Below are positions 1 to 11,477 of a stretch of 55,157 nucleotides of DNA, one piece after another. The number at the start of each line of letters is the position of its first letter. Within the stretch, counting starts at the first letter, position 1. The stretch spans positions 1 to 55,157 of the forward strand of contig JAEWOI010000001.1 in assembly GCA_023460935.1 (NCBI GenBank), read 5' to 3'. The position numbers and the translations under genes are program-made. Below the pieces are notes generated by a model, which searched no databases, was not told the origin of the DNA, and saw only the letters and a list, made by a program, of their open reading frames with translations. The DNA comes from Actinomycetes bacterium (GTDB lineage Bacteria > Actinomycetota > Actinomycetes > Propionibacteriales > Propionibacteriaceae).

Positions 1-960
<960 letters not shown>

Positions 961-1111
961 AACTATCGGTGATGGGCTTTTATGCCCGGCTACCGTCAAC
1001 TTCGGTTTGACACTGACAGGATCCATTGCTGGATCTATCAATAATCAAAGGAATCCGTTCCAGGATTGCGCTCGGCTGTTGCCTCGCACTCCCCTGGGAC
1101 GGGGTTTGTTT

Positions 1112-1128
1112 GCACTCTCAAGGAGTGC
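1112..1128 (-). other. Hairpin in the rRNA leader
   Basis: GCACTC and GAGTGC form a perfect 6-bp stem around a 5-nt loop in the transcribed 16S leader, just downstream of the boxA-like element. It could be a boxB-like or processing hairpin; that role is inferred. The rest of the 961-1491 stretch holds only leader and promoter signals; I see no gene in it. Confidence 0.4.
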
Positions 1129-1150
1129 GTTATTGTGCATTGACTTTTAA

Positions 1151-1174
1151 GCACGCTGTTGAGTTCTCAAGTTT
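1151..1174 (-). promoter_or_regulatory. rrn leader antitermination (boxA-type) element
   Basis: On the minus strand the leader contains TTGAGAACTCAACAGCGTGC. This is the conserved TTGAGAACTCAA-type element of actinobacterial rRNA leaders, thought to support Nus-dependent antitermination and processing. It lies between the promoters and the 16S 5' end. Confidence 0.7.
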
Positions 1175-1225
1175 CGGGTGCGCACCTCGCTTTGGCTTTC
1201 ACCGCCGCTTGGGGCAACTCGTCTT

Positions 1226-1254
1226 ACTTTACTTGGCTCGAATCTCGGTGTCAA
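1226..1254 (-). promoter_or_regulatory. rrn promoter, proximal
   Basis: The minus strand has a perfect -35 TTGACA (1254-1249), a 17-bp spacer and a -10 TAAAGT (1231-1226). Transcription would start near 1219 and give a leader of about 260 nt containing the boxA element. This is the strongest housekeeping-type promoter in the window. Confidence 0.75.
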
Positions 1255-1417
1255 ACCGGGCTTCTTGCCGTCCCCCACCCGCGACGAACCTCGGACCTTG
1301 GCGGGCCCTGGCATGGGCGCACACCGTATCCGTGCTAGTCAGTGGTGGTTTGGCGCCCCGATCCGTCCGTTCCAGACCTTGGTCTGTCTCGTCCGTGTCA
1401 CCGGCAGCGCTCGATGA

Positions 1418-1446
1418 ACATTACGCAGTCGTCGGCCCGGAATCAA
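1418..1446 (-). promoter_or_regulatory. rrn promoter, distal
   Basis: A second minus-strand promoter candidate upstream of the first: -35 TTGATT (1446-1441), 17-bp spacer, -10 TAATGT (1423-1418). With the proximal promoter it gives tandem rRNA promoters about 190 bp apart, just downstream of the tyrS stop. Confidence 0.6.
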
Positions 1447-1491
1447 ATCGGCCGGACGCCCGGGCGTGTCGTCCCCGGACACACCCCTCGG

Positions 1492-2757
1492 CTAGCGCTC
1501 GATGGCCAGTGCGCCGACCGTGCGGCGTCCCCGCCGGACGACCACGTACTGGCCGTGGAGGAGGTCTGTGTCGCCCAGCCTCGCCTCCGGGTCGGTGACC
1601 TTGGCGTTGTTCAGGTACGCCCCACCCTCCTCGATGGCGCGCCTGCCGGCCGACTTGGACGCCACCACGCCGGCGGCTGCCATCACGTCCACCACGCTGG
1701 GCAGTTCGTCCCCGACCCGCAGCGGCGGGCTGCCGAGCTCGGCCACCACGGCCCGCAGCGTCGGCTCGGGCAGGCCGGCGAGGTCGTCCCTGCCGAAGAT
1801 GGCTGCGGCAGCAGCAGCCGCGGCCCTGCGCTCCTCCGGCGAGTGCACGAGGTCGGTGATGTCGTCAGCCAGCGCGCGCTGCGCGGCCCGCAGGTGGGGT
1901 GCGGACTCGGTCTGCCGAGCCAGCTCTGCGATCTCGTCCTCCCCGCGCGTGGTGAAGATTTTCAGGTACTCGACCACCTTGGCGTCCTCGGCGTTGAGGA
2001 AGAACTGGTGGAACGCGTACGGGCTGGTCATCGCCGGGTCCAGCCAGACAGTGCCCGACTCCGTCTTGCCGAACTTCGTGCCGTCGGCCTTGGTCAGCAG
2101 CGGGGTGGCCAGGGCGTGCACGCGGGCACCGTCCGCACGGCGGATCAGGTCGACCCCAGCGGTGATGTTGCCCCACTGGTCCGAACCGCCCGTTTGCAGG
2201 GTCACCCCATGGCGGCGGTACAGCTCCAGGTAGTCCAGCGACTGCAGGAGGACGTAGGAGAACTCGGTGTAGGAGATTCCCGACTCCAGCCGTGCCTTCA
2301 CCACCTCCCGGTCGAGCATGCGGTTCACGCTGAAGTGCTTGCCGATGTTGCGCAGGAAGTCCAGCGTGGACAGCTCTGCGGTCCAGTCGTAGTTGTTGAC
2401 CACCGTGGCCGCCGCCGGGCCCTCGAAGTCGACGAAGCGGCTCACCTGGGCCCGGATGCGCTCCACCCACTGGTGCACGACGTCCTTCGGGTTGAGGTTC
2501 CGCTCGCTGCTCTGCTTCGGGTCGCCGATCAGCCCGGTCGAGCCGCCCACCAGCAGGAACGGGCGGTGCCCTGCGGCCTGCAGGCGCCGGGCCAGCATGA
2601 GCTGGACCAGGTTGCCCATGTGGATGCTCGGGGCCGTGGGATCGAACCCGACGTAGAACGACACCGGCCCGGACGCGAAGGCCGCAGCCAGCGCCCCGGG
2701 ATCGGTGGAATGGGCGATGAACCCCCGCCAGGTCAGTTCCTCAACAACACCAGTCAC
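1492..2757 (-). CDS. tyrS: Tyrosyl-tRNA synthetase
   Basis: Class I tyrosyl-tRNA synthetase of about 421 residues; it charges tRNA-Tyr in the cytoplasm. The HIGH-type signature appears as HMGN near residues 46-49, followed by LVGGSTGLIGDP. The KMSKS loop appears as KFGKT. A C-terminal S4 RNA-binding domain covers roughly the last 65 residues. An in-frame upstream start at 2793 exists, but I chose GTG at 2757 because family members begin with a short (V/M)T..EEL.WRG stretch. The gene sits immediately upstream of the rRNA operon on the same strand, a familiar actinobacterial arrangement. No strong ribosome-binding site is visible at the chosen start, so the first residues are less certain. Confidence 0.93.
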   Translation of the reverse strand: MTGVVEELTWRGFIAHSTDPGALAAAFASGPVSFYVGFDPTAPSIHMGNLVQLMLARRLQAAGHRPFLLVGGSTGLIGDPKQSSERNLNPKDVVHQWVERIRAQVSRFVDFEGPAAATVVNNYDWTAELSTLDFLRNIGKHFSVNRMLDREVVKARLESGISYTEFSYVLLQSLDYLELYRRHGVTLQTGGSDQWGNITAGVDLIRRADGARVHALATPLLTKADGTKFGKTESGTVWLDPAMTSPYAFHQFFLNAEDAKVVEYLKIFTTRGEDEIAELARQTESAPHLRAAQRALADDITDLVHSPEERRAAAAAAAAIFGRDDLAGLPEPTLRAVVAELGSPPLRVGDELPSVVDVMAAAGVVASKSAGRRAIEEGGAYLNNAKVTDPEARLGDTDLLHGQYVVVRRGRRTVGALAIER

Positions 2758-2827
2758 GATCGGCAAGCCTATCGAGCGCCCGCCCGGGGCCACGCCGGTG
2801 GCACCGGCGTGGCCCCACTGGCCCGGC

Positions 2828-4324
2828 TCAGCGCCCGCCCAGCACGTCCCGGCCGAGGATCCGGCGCAGCTCGCCCGCCTGCTCGAAGGCGACCGAGTGC
2901 CCGGCGTCCGGCAGCTGGTACCACCGCTTGCGTGGCGCGTCGAGGGCGTCGAACCACTGCCTGGCCGGCGCGGTGCGGGCAGCCAGCTCGTGGTCGCCGC
3001 ACATCACGTACACCGGCACCTGCAGCCGCGTGGCCGACCGCCTCAGGTCAACCTGCTGCAGCTGCGGGTAGAGCACGGCGAACATGTCCATCAGCCCGCG
3101 CAGCACGTTGACCTTCTCCACCGCCGAGTACTCCTGGCCGAACACGCCGAGGGGACCCACCCCACCGCGCTCGGCCCGTTCGCGGTACGACCGCGGCGGG
3201 GTGTAGCCGCCTTCCAGCAGCCCGTAGTGGAACATCACGAAGCCGTAGGTGAGGGGGTCGGCGTAGGGCGGCTCCCCGAACCGGCGCAGGTCGTCCGCCA
3301 GCGGTCCGTTGCCGGTGCGCTCGGCGTGGGCGAGCAGGTCGGCGTAGATCCGCTGGTCGGTCTCCAGCGGGTCGACCATCTGCCCGCTGGTCACCACGGC
3401 CGTGAACCGCCCGGGCGCCGCCTGGGCGGCCAGCACGGCGAGCAGCGAGCCCCAGGACTCCCCCAGCAGCACCACCTTGTCCGAGCCGTAGCGCTGCTGC
3501 AGGTGGCCGGCGAGTTCGACCACGTCCGCCACCGCGCGGTCGAGGGTCAGGGAGCCCGGGTCGAGCGCCGGATAGGACTTGCCGGTGCCCCGCTGGTCCC
3601 AGCCGACCACGAGGAAGTCACTGGTCAGGTCCTCCAGCAGCACGCGCGAGAACGCCAGGTCGCTCTGGCCCGGGCCGCCGCTGAGGTAGAGCAGGATCGG
3701 CAGGTCGGCGGAGGCGCCTCGAACCTGCAGCCACTGCTCGTGGCCGCCGAGCTGCACCGGCACCAGCTCCGAGACGCTGCCGGGCAGCCGCCGTCCGTCG
3801 GTTCCGGTCACCGGTGCTGACGAAGCCGGCCAGGCGAGCGCCCCGGCCAGCAGCACCAGCGAGGTCGCCGCAGCGACCAGCGCCACCGTCCCGCCGCGGC
3901 GGCGGCCACCCGGCCTGCGCAGGCCGGCGCCCCAGGCGGCGCCCACGAGCATCGGTAGCACGACGAGCAGCCCGGGCAGCACCCGGCCCAGCAGGAAGGC
4001 GAGCCAGCCGAGACTTGTGTCCAGGCGCACCGGGCCCGCGGTGGGCCCGGGCTGGCCCCAGCGCGCCGCTTCGGAAGCGGCCAGGTGGACCAGGGGCACC
4101 ACCAGCAGGGCCCAGCGCGACCGCGCGGCCAGGCCGGCGACAGCACCGGCCGCTGCGGCGCCGGCGAGCAGGGCGATCGCCCCGGCTTCGGTGACCGGAC
4201 CGCGGGGAAGGAGGACGCCGGCCAGCCAGCCGGAGGCCAGGCCGGTCACGACGGCGAGAATCCAGCCGGATCGAACAGGGGCGTCCTGCGCCTGCTCCGG
4301 CTCTGCAAGCATGGTGTTCAGCAT
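2828..4324 (-). CDS. Membrane-anchored alpha/beta hydrolase, proline iminopeptidase-like
   Basis: About 498 residues in two parts. Residues ~20-180 hold four or so hydrophobic segments with Arg-rich breaks, suggesting a membrane domain. Residues ~200-498 form an alpha/beta hydrolase of the S33 type: oxyanion region LSGGPGQSD, WDQRGTGKS, nucleophile elbow GESWGS, acidic residue in MCGDHEL and catalytic His in DAGHSVAFEQ. The motifs resemble proline iminopeptidases, but the substrate is unknown and the catalytic domain is probably extracytoplasmic. The start at 4324 is followed by a second ATG at 4312, and ribosome-binding spacing does not decide between them. Transcribed away from the two-component system. 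Confidence 0.75.
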   Translation of the reverse strand: MLNTMLAEPEQAQDAPVRSGWILAVVTGLASGWLAGVLLPRGPVTEAGAIALLAGAAAAGAVAGLAARSRWALLVVPLVHLAASEAARWGQPGPTAGPVRLDTSLGWLAFLLGRVLPGLLVVLPMLVGAAWGAGLRRPGGRRRGGTVALVAAATSLVLLAGALAWPASSAPVTGTDGRRLPGSVSELVPVQLGGHEQWLQVRGASADLPILLYLSGGPGQSDLAFSRVLLEDLTSDFLVVGWDQRGTGKSYPALDPGSLTLDRAVADVVELAGHLQQRYGSDKVVLLGESWGSLLAVLAAQAAPGRFTAVVTSGQMVDPLETDQRIYADLLAHAERTGNGPLADDLRRFGEPPYADPLTYGFVMFHYGLLEGGYTPPRSYRERAERGGVGPLGVFGQEYSAVEKVNVLRGLMDMFAVLYPQLQQVDLRRSATRLQVPVYVMCGDHELAARTAPARQWFDALDAPRKRWYQLPDAGHSVAFEQAGELRRILGRDVLGGR

Positions 4325-4454
4325 GGCCTCCAGCCTTCCGGCCGGGCCCGGGCGGCGTCATCGCGCCGAGGGACGGTCCTGACCACCTGCGCGCGGCGGA
4401 CCACCACGCCGGAAGTCATCCTCAAGACCGATGGGGCCGTACCTCCCGCGGCCG

Positions 4455-4491
4455 TTGTGGGGCCACTTGGGGGTGGCTAGGTTGCCGCTCA
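4455..4491 (+). promoter_or_regulatory. Promoter for leaderless two-component operon mRNA
   Basis: -35 TTGTGG (4455-4460), 17-bp spacer, -10 TAGGTT (4478-4483), then exactly 7 nt to the ATG at 4491. Transcription would begin at or next to the start codon. No Shine-Dalgarno is present, consistent with a leaderless mRNA. Confidence 0.5.
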
Positions 4492-5645
4492 TGGGGATGG
4501 ATTGGCGCGCGCTGGCAGCGCTGGACCGGCGTCGGCCCTGGCTGCTCGACGCCGGGCTGGCCCTCGCCCTGTTCCTCGGCGCCGTGGCTGCCACCGCAGC
4601 CCGTCCCGGGCCGTTGCCCTGGTGGGCGCGCACGCTGCTGCTGGCCGCCGCGGCCGCCCCGCTGGCGTGGCGAAGGGTGGTCCCGCTGGCCGCCCTCGCG
4701 CTCAGCGTGCTGGCGGTGCTCGTCCTGCTGGTGCTCGGTGAGAGCACCGCCGTCATCGGCTCGGGGCTGTTCCTCGGCGCCTACACCGTCGCGGCCACCC
4801 GCCCGCTGCGCGCCACCCTGGTCGCAGCCGCAGGATGCATGGCGCTGCTCGCCGCTGTCGGCCTGCTGCGGCCCGAACGGATGGGTCTTGGCGAGACCGC
4901 GACCAACCTTGCCCTGTTCGTAGGAGCGTTCACCCTTGGTGCCGCCGCCCGCAGCCACGGGCGCACCAGCGAGCTGCTGGCCGAGCGCGCCGAACTCGCC
5001 GAACGCGCCCGGCTGGAGGACGCGCGCAACGCCGTGACGGAGGAGCGGTTGCGGATCGCGCGCGAGCTGCACGACGTGGTCGGCCACTCCCTCGGCGCGA
5101 TCGCGCTGCAGGCGGGCGTCGGGGCCCATGTTGTCGACACCGACCCGGCGGAGGCGAAGGCAGCGCTGCTGGCCATCTCGGAGCGGAGCCGGGCCTCCCT
5201 GCAGGAGATCCGCCAGATGCTGGGCGCGCTGCGCGAGCAGGACGAGGAGCTCCAGTCCAGCCCGGGGCTGGCCGACGTCGACCGGCTGGTGGCCCAGTGC
5301 CGCAGCGCAGGGCTGGCTGTCGACGTGGCTCGCTCGGGTGAGCCCTGGCCGCTGCCGGCGGCGATGGACCTGACCGCCTTCCGGGTGCTGCAGGAGGCGC
5401 TGACCAACGTCCTGCGGCACTCGGGCACCCGGACGGCACGGGTCGGGATCAACTACGGAAGGGACTCCGTGGAGCTGAGCGTCGCCGACGACGGCCGCGG
5501 CGACACCGGCGCCGGCTCGGGCCACGGCCAGCTCGGCATGCGCGAACGGGTGGCAGTGTGGGGCGGGAGCCTGCGGATGGGCAACCGCGCCGGTGGTGGC
5601 TACGAGGTGGTGGCCACGCTGCCACGGGCTGAGGAGGCCGGATGA
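4491..5645 (+). CDS. Sensor histidine kinase (NarL/DesK type)
   Basis: 384-residue sensor kinase. The N-terminal ~165 residues hold about five hydrophobic segments with almost no extracytoplasmic loop, so sensing probably occurs in or near the membrane. A short coiled-coil-like Glu/Arg/Ala stretch leads to a HisKA_3 domain with the phosphoacceptor His194 in ARELHDVVGHSLG. The HATPase domain follows, with EALTNVLRHS (N box) and DDGRGDTGAGSGHGQLGMRER (G boxes). The in-frame upstream ATG at 4431 was rejected because the promoter-like TAGGTT lies between it and 4491. The stop overlaps the response regulator start (ATGA), so the pair is translationally coupled. The signal cannot be told from sequence. 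Confidence 0.88.
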   Translation: MGMDWRALAALDRRRPWLLDAGLALALFLGAVAATAARPGPLPWWARTLLLAAAAAPLAWRRVVPLAALALSVLAVLVLLVLGESTAVIGSGLFLGAYTVAATRPLRATLVAAAGCMALLAAVGLLRPERMGLGETATNLALFVGAFTLGAAARSHGRTSELLAERAELAERARLEDARNAVTEERLRIARELHDVVGHSLGAIALQAGVGAHVVDTDPAEAKAALLAISERSRASLQEIRQMLGALREQDEELQSSPGLADVDRLVAQCRSAGLAVDVARSGEPWPLPAAMDLTAFRVLQEALTNVLRHSGTRTARVGINYGRDSVELSVADDGRGDTGAGSGHGQLGMRERVAVWGGSLRMGNRAGGGYEVVATLPRAEEAG

Positions 5646-6287
5646 TCCGAGTCGTGATAGCAGACGACGAGGCGCTGGTGCGCAGCGGGCTGGCCGTCCT
5701 GCTGCGCCACGAGCCGGACTTCGAGGTCGTGGGCGAGGCCGCGGACGGGGAGGCCGCGGTGGCGCTGGCCCGCAGCCGCAGGCCCGACGTGCTGCTGATG
5801 GACATCAGGATGCCCGGGCTGGACGGGCTCGCCGCCACCCGCCGGATCGTCGCCGACCCGCTCACCGCAGCCACCCGGGTGCTGGTGCTGACCACCTTCG
5901 ACCACGACGAGAACGTGTTCGCAGCGCTCCGGGCCGGCGCCAGCGGGTTCCTGCCCAAGGACACCGAGCCGGCCCGGCTGCTGGAGGCGCTGCGGGTGGT
6001 GGCCTCCGGCGAGGCGCTGCTGGCGCCGCGCGCCACCCGGAGGCTGATCGAGGAGTTCCGCCACCGCGTGCCGGCCTCGACCACCGCAGGCGACGCCGCC
6101 CTGGCCCGCCTCACCGAGCGGGAACTGGAGGTGCTGCGCACGCTGGCGCAGGGGCTCTCGAACGCGGAGATCGCCGCGCACCTGCACGTCAGCTACGCGA
6201 CGGTGAAGACCCACGTGAGCCGGCTGCTGACCAAGCTGGACGCCCGCGACCGCGCCCAGCTGGTCGTGTTCGCCTTCGAGCACGGGC

Positions 6288-6307
<20 letters not shown>
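5642..6307 (+). CDS. LuxR/NarL-family response regulator
   Basis: 221-residue DNA-binding response regulator, the cognate partner of the overlapping kinase. The receiver domain (1-120) has the acidic pair DDE at 8-10, the phosphoacceptor Asp54 in LLMDIRMPG, and the conserved Lys in GFLPKD. The C-terminal GerE-type helix-turn-helix (about 152-215) includes LTERELEVLRTLAQG, SNAEIAAHL and TVKTHVSRLL. Its 3' end overlaps the 3' end of argH by 20 bp in convergent orientation, so no terminator separates them. Targets are unknown. Confidence 0.9.
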
Positions 6308-7709
<1,402 letters not shown>

Positions 7710-7745
7710 GGGTCTCCTTTCAGCACCTGGTGGGCTCACGGACGA

Positions 7746-8234
7746 TCAGCCGGCGCGCAGGCTGAGAAAGGCCTCAGCCAGGGCCGCGCCACCGTCGGGA
7801 GCGCGAGTGACGATGACCACTGTGTCGTCGCCGGCGATCGTACCGAGGACGGAGTCCCAGCCGACCTTGTCTATGGCCGAGGCGAAGAACTGCGCTGCCC
7901 CCGGCGGGGTGCGCAGCACGGTCAGGTTCGCCGAGCCCTCGGCGCTGAGCAGCAGCTCCCCGGACAGCCGGGTCAGCCGGGCCAGCGCGGCCGGGGTGCC
8001 CGGAGCGTGCTCACCTGCCAGCAGTGCATAGGCCAGTTCCCCGCTCGCCGTGCGCACCCGGACGGCTCCCAGCTCGAGCAGGTCCTTGCTGAGCGTGCCC
8101 TGCGTCACCGTCATTCCCTCCGTGCCGAGCCGGGCCGCCAGCTCCGTCTGGCTGCGCACCTGCTCGCGCTCGATCAGCTCCGCGATCCGGGACTGCCGCG
8201 CACTCTTGGTCAGCGGCGTGCGTGGCTCGCTCAT
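7746..8234 (-). CDS. argR: Arginine repressor ArgR
   Basis: 162-residue arginine-responsive repressor. The N-terminal winged helix (about 10-75) has SRQSRIAELI-type spacing and the recognition segment VTQGTLSKDL. The C-terminal hexamerization and arginine-binding domain ends with the GTIAGDDTVVIV stretch, whose GDDT aspartates contact arginine in the family. The start ATG at 8234 overlaps the argD stop (ATGA); the longer in-frame extension to 8765 is a shadow of argD. It lies inside the operon it probably controls, through a candidate operator near argC. Confidence 0.93.
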   Translation of the reverse strand: MSEPRTPLTKSARQSRIAELIEREQVRSQTELAARLGTEGMTVTQGTLSKDLLELGAVRVRTASGELAYALLAGEHAPGTPAALARLTRLSGELLLSAEGSANLTVLRTPPGAAQFFASAIDKVGWDSVLGTIAGDDTVVIVTRAPDGGAALAEAFLSLRAG

Positions 8235-9439
8235 CCGCCCGCTCCGTCCAGCAATGCCGGGAGGGCGGCGACGAAGGTGTCCAGCTCTGCGTCCCCGATC
8301 ACCAGCGGTGGCGCCAGCCGGAGCACGTCTGGCCGCGGGGCGTTCAGCACGAAGCCTGCGGCCAGCGCGGCCTCGGCCACGGCCGGGGCGACCGGACGGG
8401 ACAGCACCACCCCCCGGAGCAGGCCGCGGCCCCGCACTCCGGAGACCAGCGGGTGGCGCAAGGCCGTCACTGCTGTCGCGAGCCGGTCGCCGGCAGCGAC
8501 CGTACGGGCCAGCAGGCCGTCGCGTTCGATGATCGAGACCACGGCCAGTCCGGCGGCGGCCGCCACCGGGTTGCCACCGAAGGTCGTGCCGTGCGAGCCG
8601 GGGCCGAGCAGCGATGCCGCAGCCCCCGTGGCGACGCAGGCCCCCACCGGGAAGCCGTTGCCGAGTCCCTTGGCGAACGTGACGATGTCGGCCGTCACGC
8701 CAGAGGCTGCGCTGGCCAGCCAGTCGCCGCAGCGGCCGATCCCGGTCTGCACCTCGTCCAGCCACAGCAGTGCGCCCACCGCTGTGGTGAGCTCGCGCGC
8801 CCGGGCGAGAAATCCCGATGGTGGCTCCACCACGCCGTTCTCGCCCTGGATCGGCTCCAGCACCACGGCTGCCACGGTGTCGTCCAACGCAGCGGCCAGC
8901 GCATCTGCGTCGCCGTAGGGCACGAACGTCACCTCTCCCGGCAGCGGCTCGAACGGCTCGCGGTAGGCCGGGTTCGCGGTGAGGGCCAGGGCGCCGAGGC
9001 TGCGGCCGTGGAAGGCCCCGGTCATCGCCACCAGCCGCTTCCTGCCGGTGCGTCGGGTGAGCTTGAAGCCGGCCTCGTTCGCCTCGGTCCCTGAGTTGGT
9101 GAAGAAGACCCTGGCCTCCAGCCCGGGCGAGTTCGCCGTGACGAACCCGGCCAGCCGCTCGGCCAGCGCGATCTGGGTCGGGGTGGCGAAGAAGTTCGAG
9201 ACGTGGCCCAGCGTGGCCAGCTGGGCGGAGATCGCGCCGAGCACCTGGGGGTGGGCGTGGCCGAGCGAGTTCACTGCGAGCCCGGCCAGCAGGTCGAGGT
9301 AGCGGTTCCCGTCCGCGTCCCAGAGGTGCACCCCCTCGCCGCGCACGAACACGCGCTTCGGCGGGCCGAAGGTGTTCATCAGCGCCCGGCTGTACCGGGC
9401 GGTGAGGTCGGCCTGCCCGCCGGCGTGGCTCACGGTCAT
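8231..9439 (-). CDS. argD: Acetylornithine aminotransferase
   Basis: 402-residue PLP enzyme, class III aminotransferase, which converts N-acetylglutamate semialdehyde to N-acetylornithine. Seen: TNSGTEANEAGFKLTRR for phosphate binding, LDEVQTGIGR with the PLP-contacting Asp, and the PLP lysine in TFAKGLGNGFPVGA. The start at 9439 overlaps the argB stop and the stop overlaps the argR start, both as ATGA. The in-frame extension to 9577 runs inside argB and was discarded. Confidence 0.95.
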   Translation of the reverse strand: MTVSHAGGQADLTARYSRALMNTFGPPKRVFVRGEGVHLWDADGNRYLDLLAGLAVNSLGHAHPQVLGAISAQLATLGHVSNFFATPTQIALAERLAGFVTANSPGLEARVFFTNSGTEANEAGFKLTRRTGRKRLVAMTGAFHGRSLGALALTANPAYREPFEPLPGEVTFVPYGDADALAAALDDTVAAVVLEPIQGENGVVEPPSGFLARARELTTAVGALLWLDEVQTGIGRCGDWLASAASGVTADIVTFAKGLGNGFPVGACVATGAAASLLGPGSHGTTFGGNPVAAAAGLAVVSIIERDGLLARTVAAGDRLATAVTALRHPLVSGVRGRGLLRGVVLSRPVAPAVAEAALAAGFVLNAPRPDVLRLAPPLVIGDAELDTFVAALPALLDGAGG

Positions 9440-10323
9440 CGGCCAGCCTCCGCCCGGTCGCGCAGCACCATCGTGCCCACGCCCTGGTCGGTGAAGACCT
9501 CCAGCAGCAGCGAGTGCGCGACCCTGCCGTCGATCACGGTCGCCTTCGGCACCCCGGCGCGCACCGCCGCCAGGCACGCCTCCATCTTGGGGATCATCCC
9601 CGACGCCAGCGATGGCAGCAGCGCTTCCAGCTCCGCCGCGCGGATCTCGGTGACCACCTCCGTGGAGTTCGGCCAGTCCGCGTACAGCCCCGGCACGTCG
9701 GTCAGCACGACGAGCCGCTCCGCGCCCAGCGCCGCTGCGATCGCCCCGGCTGCGGTGTCCGCGTTGACGTTGTGCACCTGGCCGTCCTCGTCGGGAGCGA
9801 CAGTGGCCACCACCGGGATCCGTCCGGCCCCGATGAGGTCGAGCACGGCCTGGGGGTTCACCTCGGCGACCTCCCCCACCAGGCCGAGGTCGATCTCCTC
9901 CCCGTCCAGCTCGAGGCCCTTGCGCTCGGCGGTCAGCAAGCCGGCGTCCTCACCAGAGAGGCCAACGGCGAGTGGCCCGTGGGCGTTCAGCAGCCCGACG
10001 AGTTCCCGGTTCACCTGGCCCATCAGCACCATGCGCACCACGTCCATGGCCTCGGGGGTGGTGACCCGGAGCCCACCACGGAACTCGCTGTCGATGCCGA
10101 GCCGCTGCAGCATCGCCGAGATCTGGGGGCCGCCGCCGTGCACCACGACCGGCTTCACCCCGACGGTGCGCAGGAACACGATGTCCTGGGCGAAGGCGCG
10201 CTTGAGGTAGTCGTCGACCATGGCGTTGCCGCCGTACTTGATCACCATGGTCTGGCCGACGTAGCTCTCCAGCCACGGCAGCGCCTCGATCAGGATCGCT
10301 GCCTTGTCGACTGCTTCGATCAT
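9436..10323 (-). CDS. argB: Acetylglutamate kinase
   Basis: 295-residue amino-acid kinase that phosphorylates N-acetylglutamate. Motifs: VIKYGGNAM (nucleotide-binding Lys and Gly loop), VVVHGGGPQIS (substrate Gly loop), FRGGLRVTTPEAMDV, and VTDVPGLY/MIPKMEA near the C-terminus. In actinomycetes and other organisms with the cyclic pathway this enzyme is normally the arginine feedback point. Overlaps argJ and argD by 4 bp each. Confidence 0.96.
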   Translation of the reverse strand: MIEAVDKAAILIEALPWLESYVGQTMVIKYGGNAMVDDYLKRAFAQDIVFLRTVGVKPVVVHGGGPQISAMLQRLGIDSEFRGGLRVTTPEAMDVVRMVLMGQVNRELVGLLNAHGPLAVGLSGEDAGLLTAERKGLELDGEEIDLGLVGEVAEVNPQAVLDLIGAGRIPVVATVAPDEDGQVHNVNADTAAGAIAAALGAERLVVLTDVPGLYADWPNSTEVVTEIRAAELEALLPSLASGMIPKMEACLAAVRAGVPKATVIDGRVAHSLLLEVFTDQGVGTMVLRDRAEAGR

Positions 10324-11477
10324 GTGGAGTACTCCGCGTTCTCTTTCACGTAGTCATAGGTGAGGTCGTTGGTGAGGATGGCCGCCGAGGCCTCCCCGGC
10401 GTGCAGGTGCACCTCGACGAGCACCTCCCGGCCCGCGGTCAGGTCGACCTCCGAGCGGTCGGCGCCCAGCTGGCCGCCGGCGAACACCAGCACGCCGTTG
10501 AACGCGACATCGACCAGCTCGGGGTCGTAGTCGGCCGGGACCGTGCCGGCCGCCGCCAGCACCCGCCCCCAGTTCGGGTCGTTGCCGAACACCGCGCACT
10601 TGAACAGGTTGCTGCGGGCGATCGCCCGGCCGACCGCCAGTGCGTCCGCCTCCGACGCAGCGCCCTCCACCCGCACCTCGATGTCGTGGGCGGAGCCCTC
10701 GGCGTCGGCCAGCAACTGCCTGGCCAGGTCTGCGCAGACCCCGGTGAGGGCCTCGGAGAACTCCGCCTCGGCCGGGGTGACGCCGGACGCCCCGGAAGCG
10801 AGCAGCAGCACAGTGTCGTTGGTCGACATGCAGCCGTCGGAGTCGACGCGGTCGAAGGTGAAGCCCGTGGCCACCCGCAGCGCGGCGTCCAGCTGGTCAG
10901 CCGTGACGACGGCGTCGGTCGTGAGCACCACCAGCATCGTGGCGAGGGCCGGGGCCAGCATTCCGGCGCCCTTCGCCATGCCGCCGATGCTCCACCCCTC
11001 CGGCGAGGTGTGGCTGGCCTCCTTCACCACCTTGTCCGTGGTGAGGATCGCCTCAGCGGCGCTCGGCCCGCCGGAGGTGGACAGGTCCTGGGCGGCCAGC
11101 TCGATGCCGGTCAGCACCTTGTCCATCGGCAGGCGCACCCCGATTAGGCCGGTGGAGCAGACCGCGACGTCCTGGGCGGCGCACCCGACCTCGGCAGCTG
11201 CCCACTCCGCCATCTGCCTGGCGTCATCGAACCCCGCCGTGCCCGTGCAGGCGTTGGCCCCGCCGGAGTTCAGCACCACCGCTGCGAGGCGGCCGTCCGC
11301 CACGGCCTGCCGGCTCCACTTGACCGGCGCCGCGGTGAACCGGTTGGTGGTGAACACCGCCGCGGCGTGCGCGTCGGGCCCGGCGTTGACCACCAGGGCG
11401 AGGTCCGGGCGGCCGGAGGCCTTCAGGCCGGCGATGACGCCGGCAGCGGTGAAGCCGGACGGCTTGGTGACACTCAT
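10320..11477 (-). CDS. argJ: Bifunctional ornithine acetyltransferase / N-acetylglutamate synthase
   Basis: 385-residue ArgJ of the self-cleaving Ntn-hydrolase fold. It recycles acetyl groups from N-acetylornithine to glutamate and, if bifunctional, makes N-acetylglutamate from acetyl-CoA. The conserved cleavage context KGAGMLAPALATMLV is visible; cleavage before the Thr of ATML gives alpha and beta chains. No argA is present, which fits the cyclic pathway. Start ATG 11477 overlaps the argC stop; the in-frame extension to 12182 is a shadow of argC. Confidence 0.95.
   Translation of the reverse strand: MSVTKPSGFTAAGVIAGLKASGRPDLALVVNAGPDAHAAAVFTTNRFTAAPVKWSRQAVADGRLAAVVLNSGGANACTGTAGFDDARQMAEWAAAEVGCAAQDVAVCSTGLIGVRLPMDKVLTGIELAAQDLSTSGGPSAAEAILTTDKVVKEASHTSPEGWSIGGMAKGAGMLAPALATMLVVLTTDAVVTADQLDAALRVATGFTFDRVDSDGCMSTNDTVLLLASGASGVTPAEAEFSEALTGVCADLARQLLADAEGSAHDIEVRVEGAASEADALAVGRAIARSNLFKCAVFGNDPNWGRVLAAAGTVPADYDPELVDVAFNGVLVFAGGQLGADRSEVDLTAGREVLVEVHLHAGEASAAILTNDLTYDYVKENAEYST

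Noticed and set aside
1342..3111. 589-residue plus-strand ORF
   Set aside because: It lies antisense to tyrS and the hydrolase gene, has a composition typical of GC-rich shadow frames and no recognisable domain.
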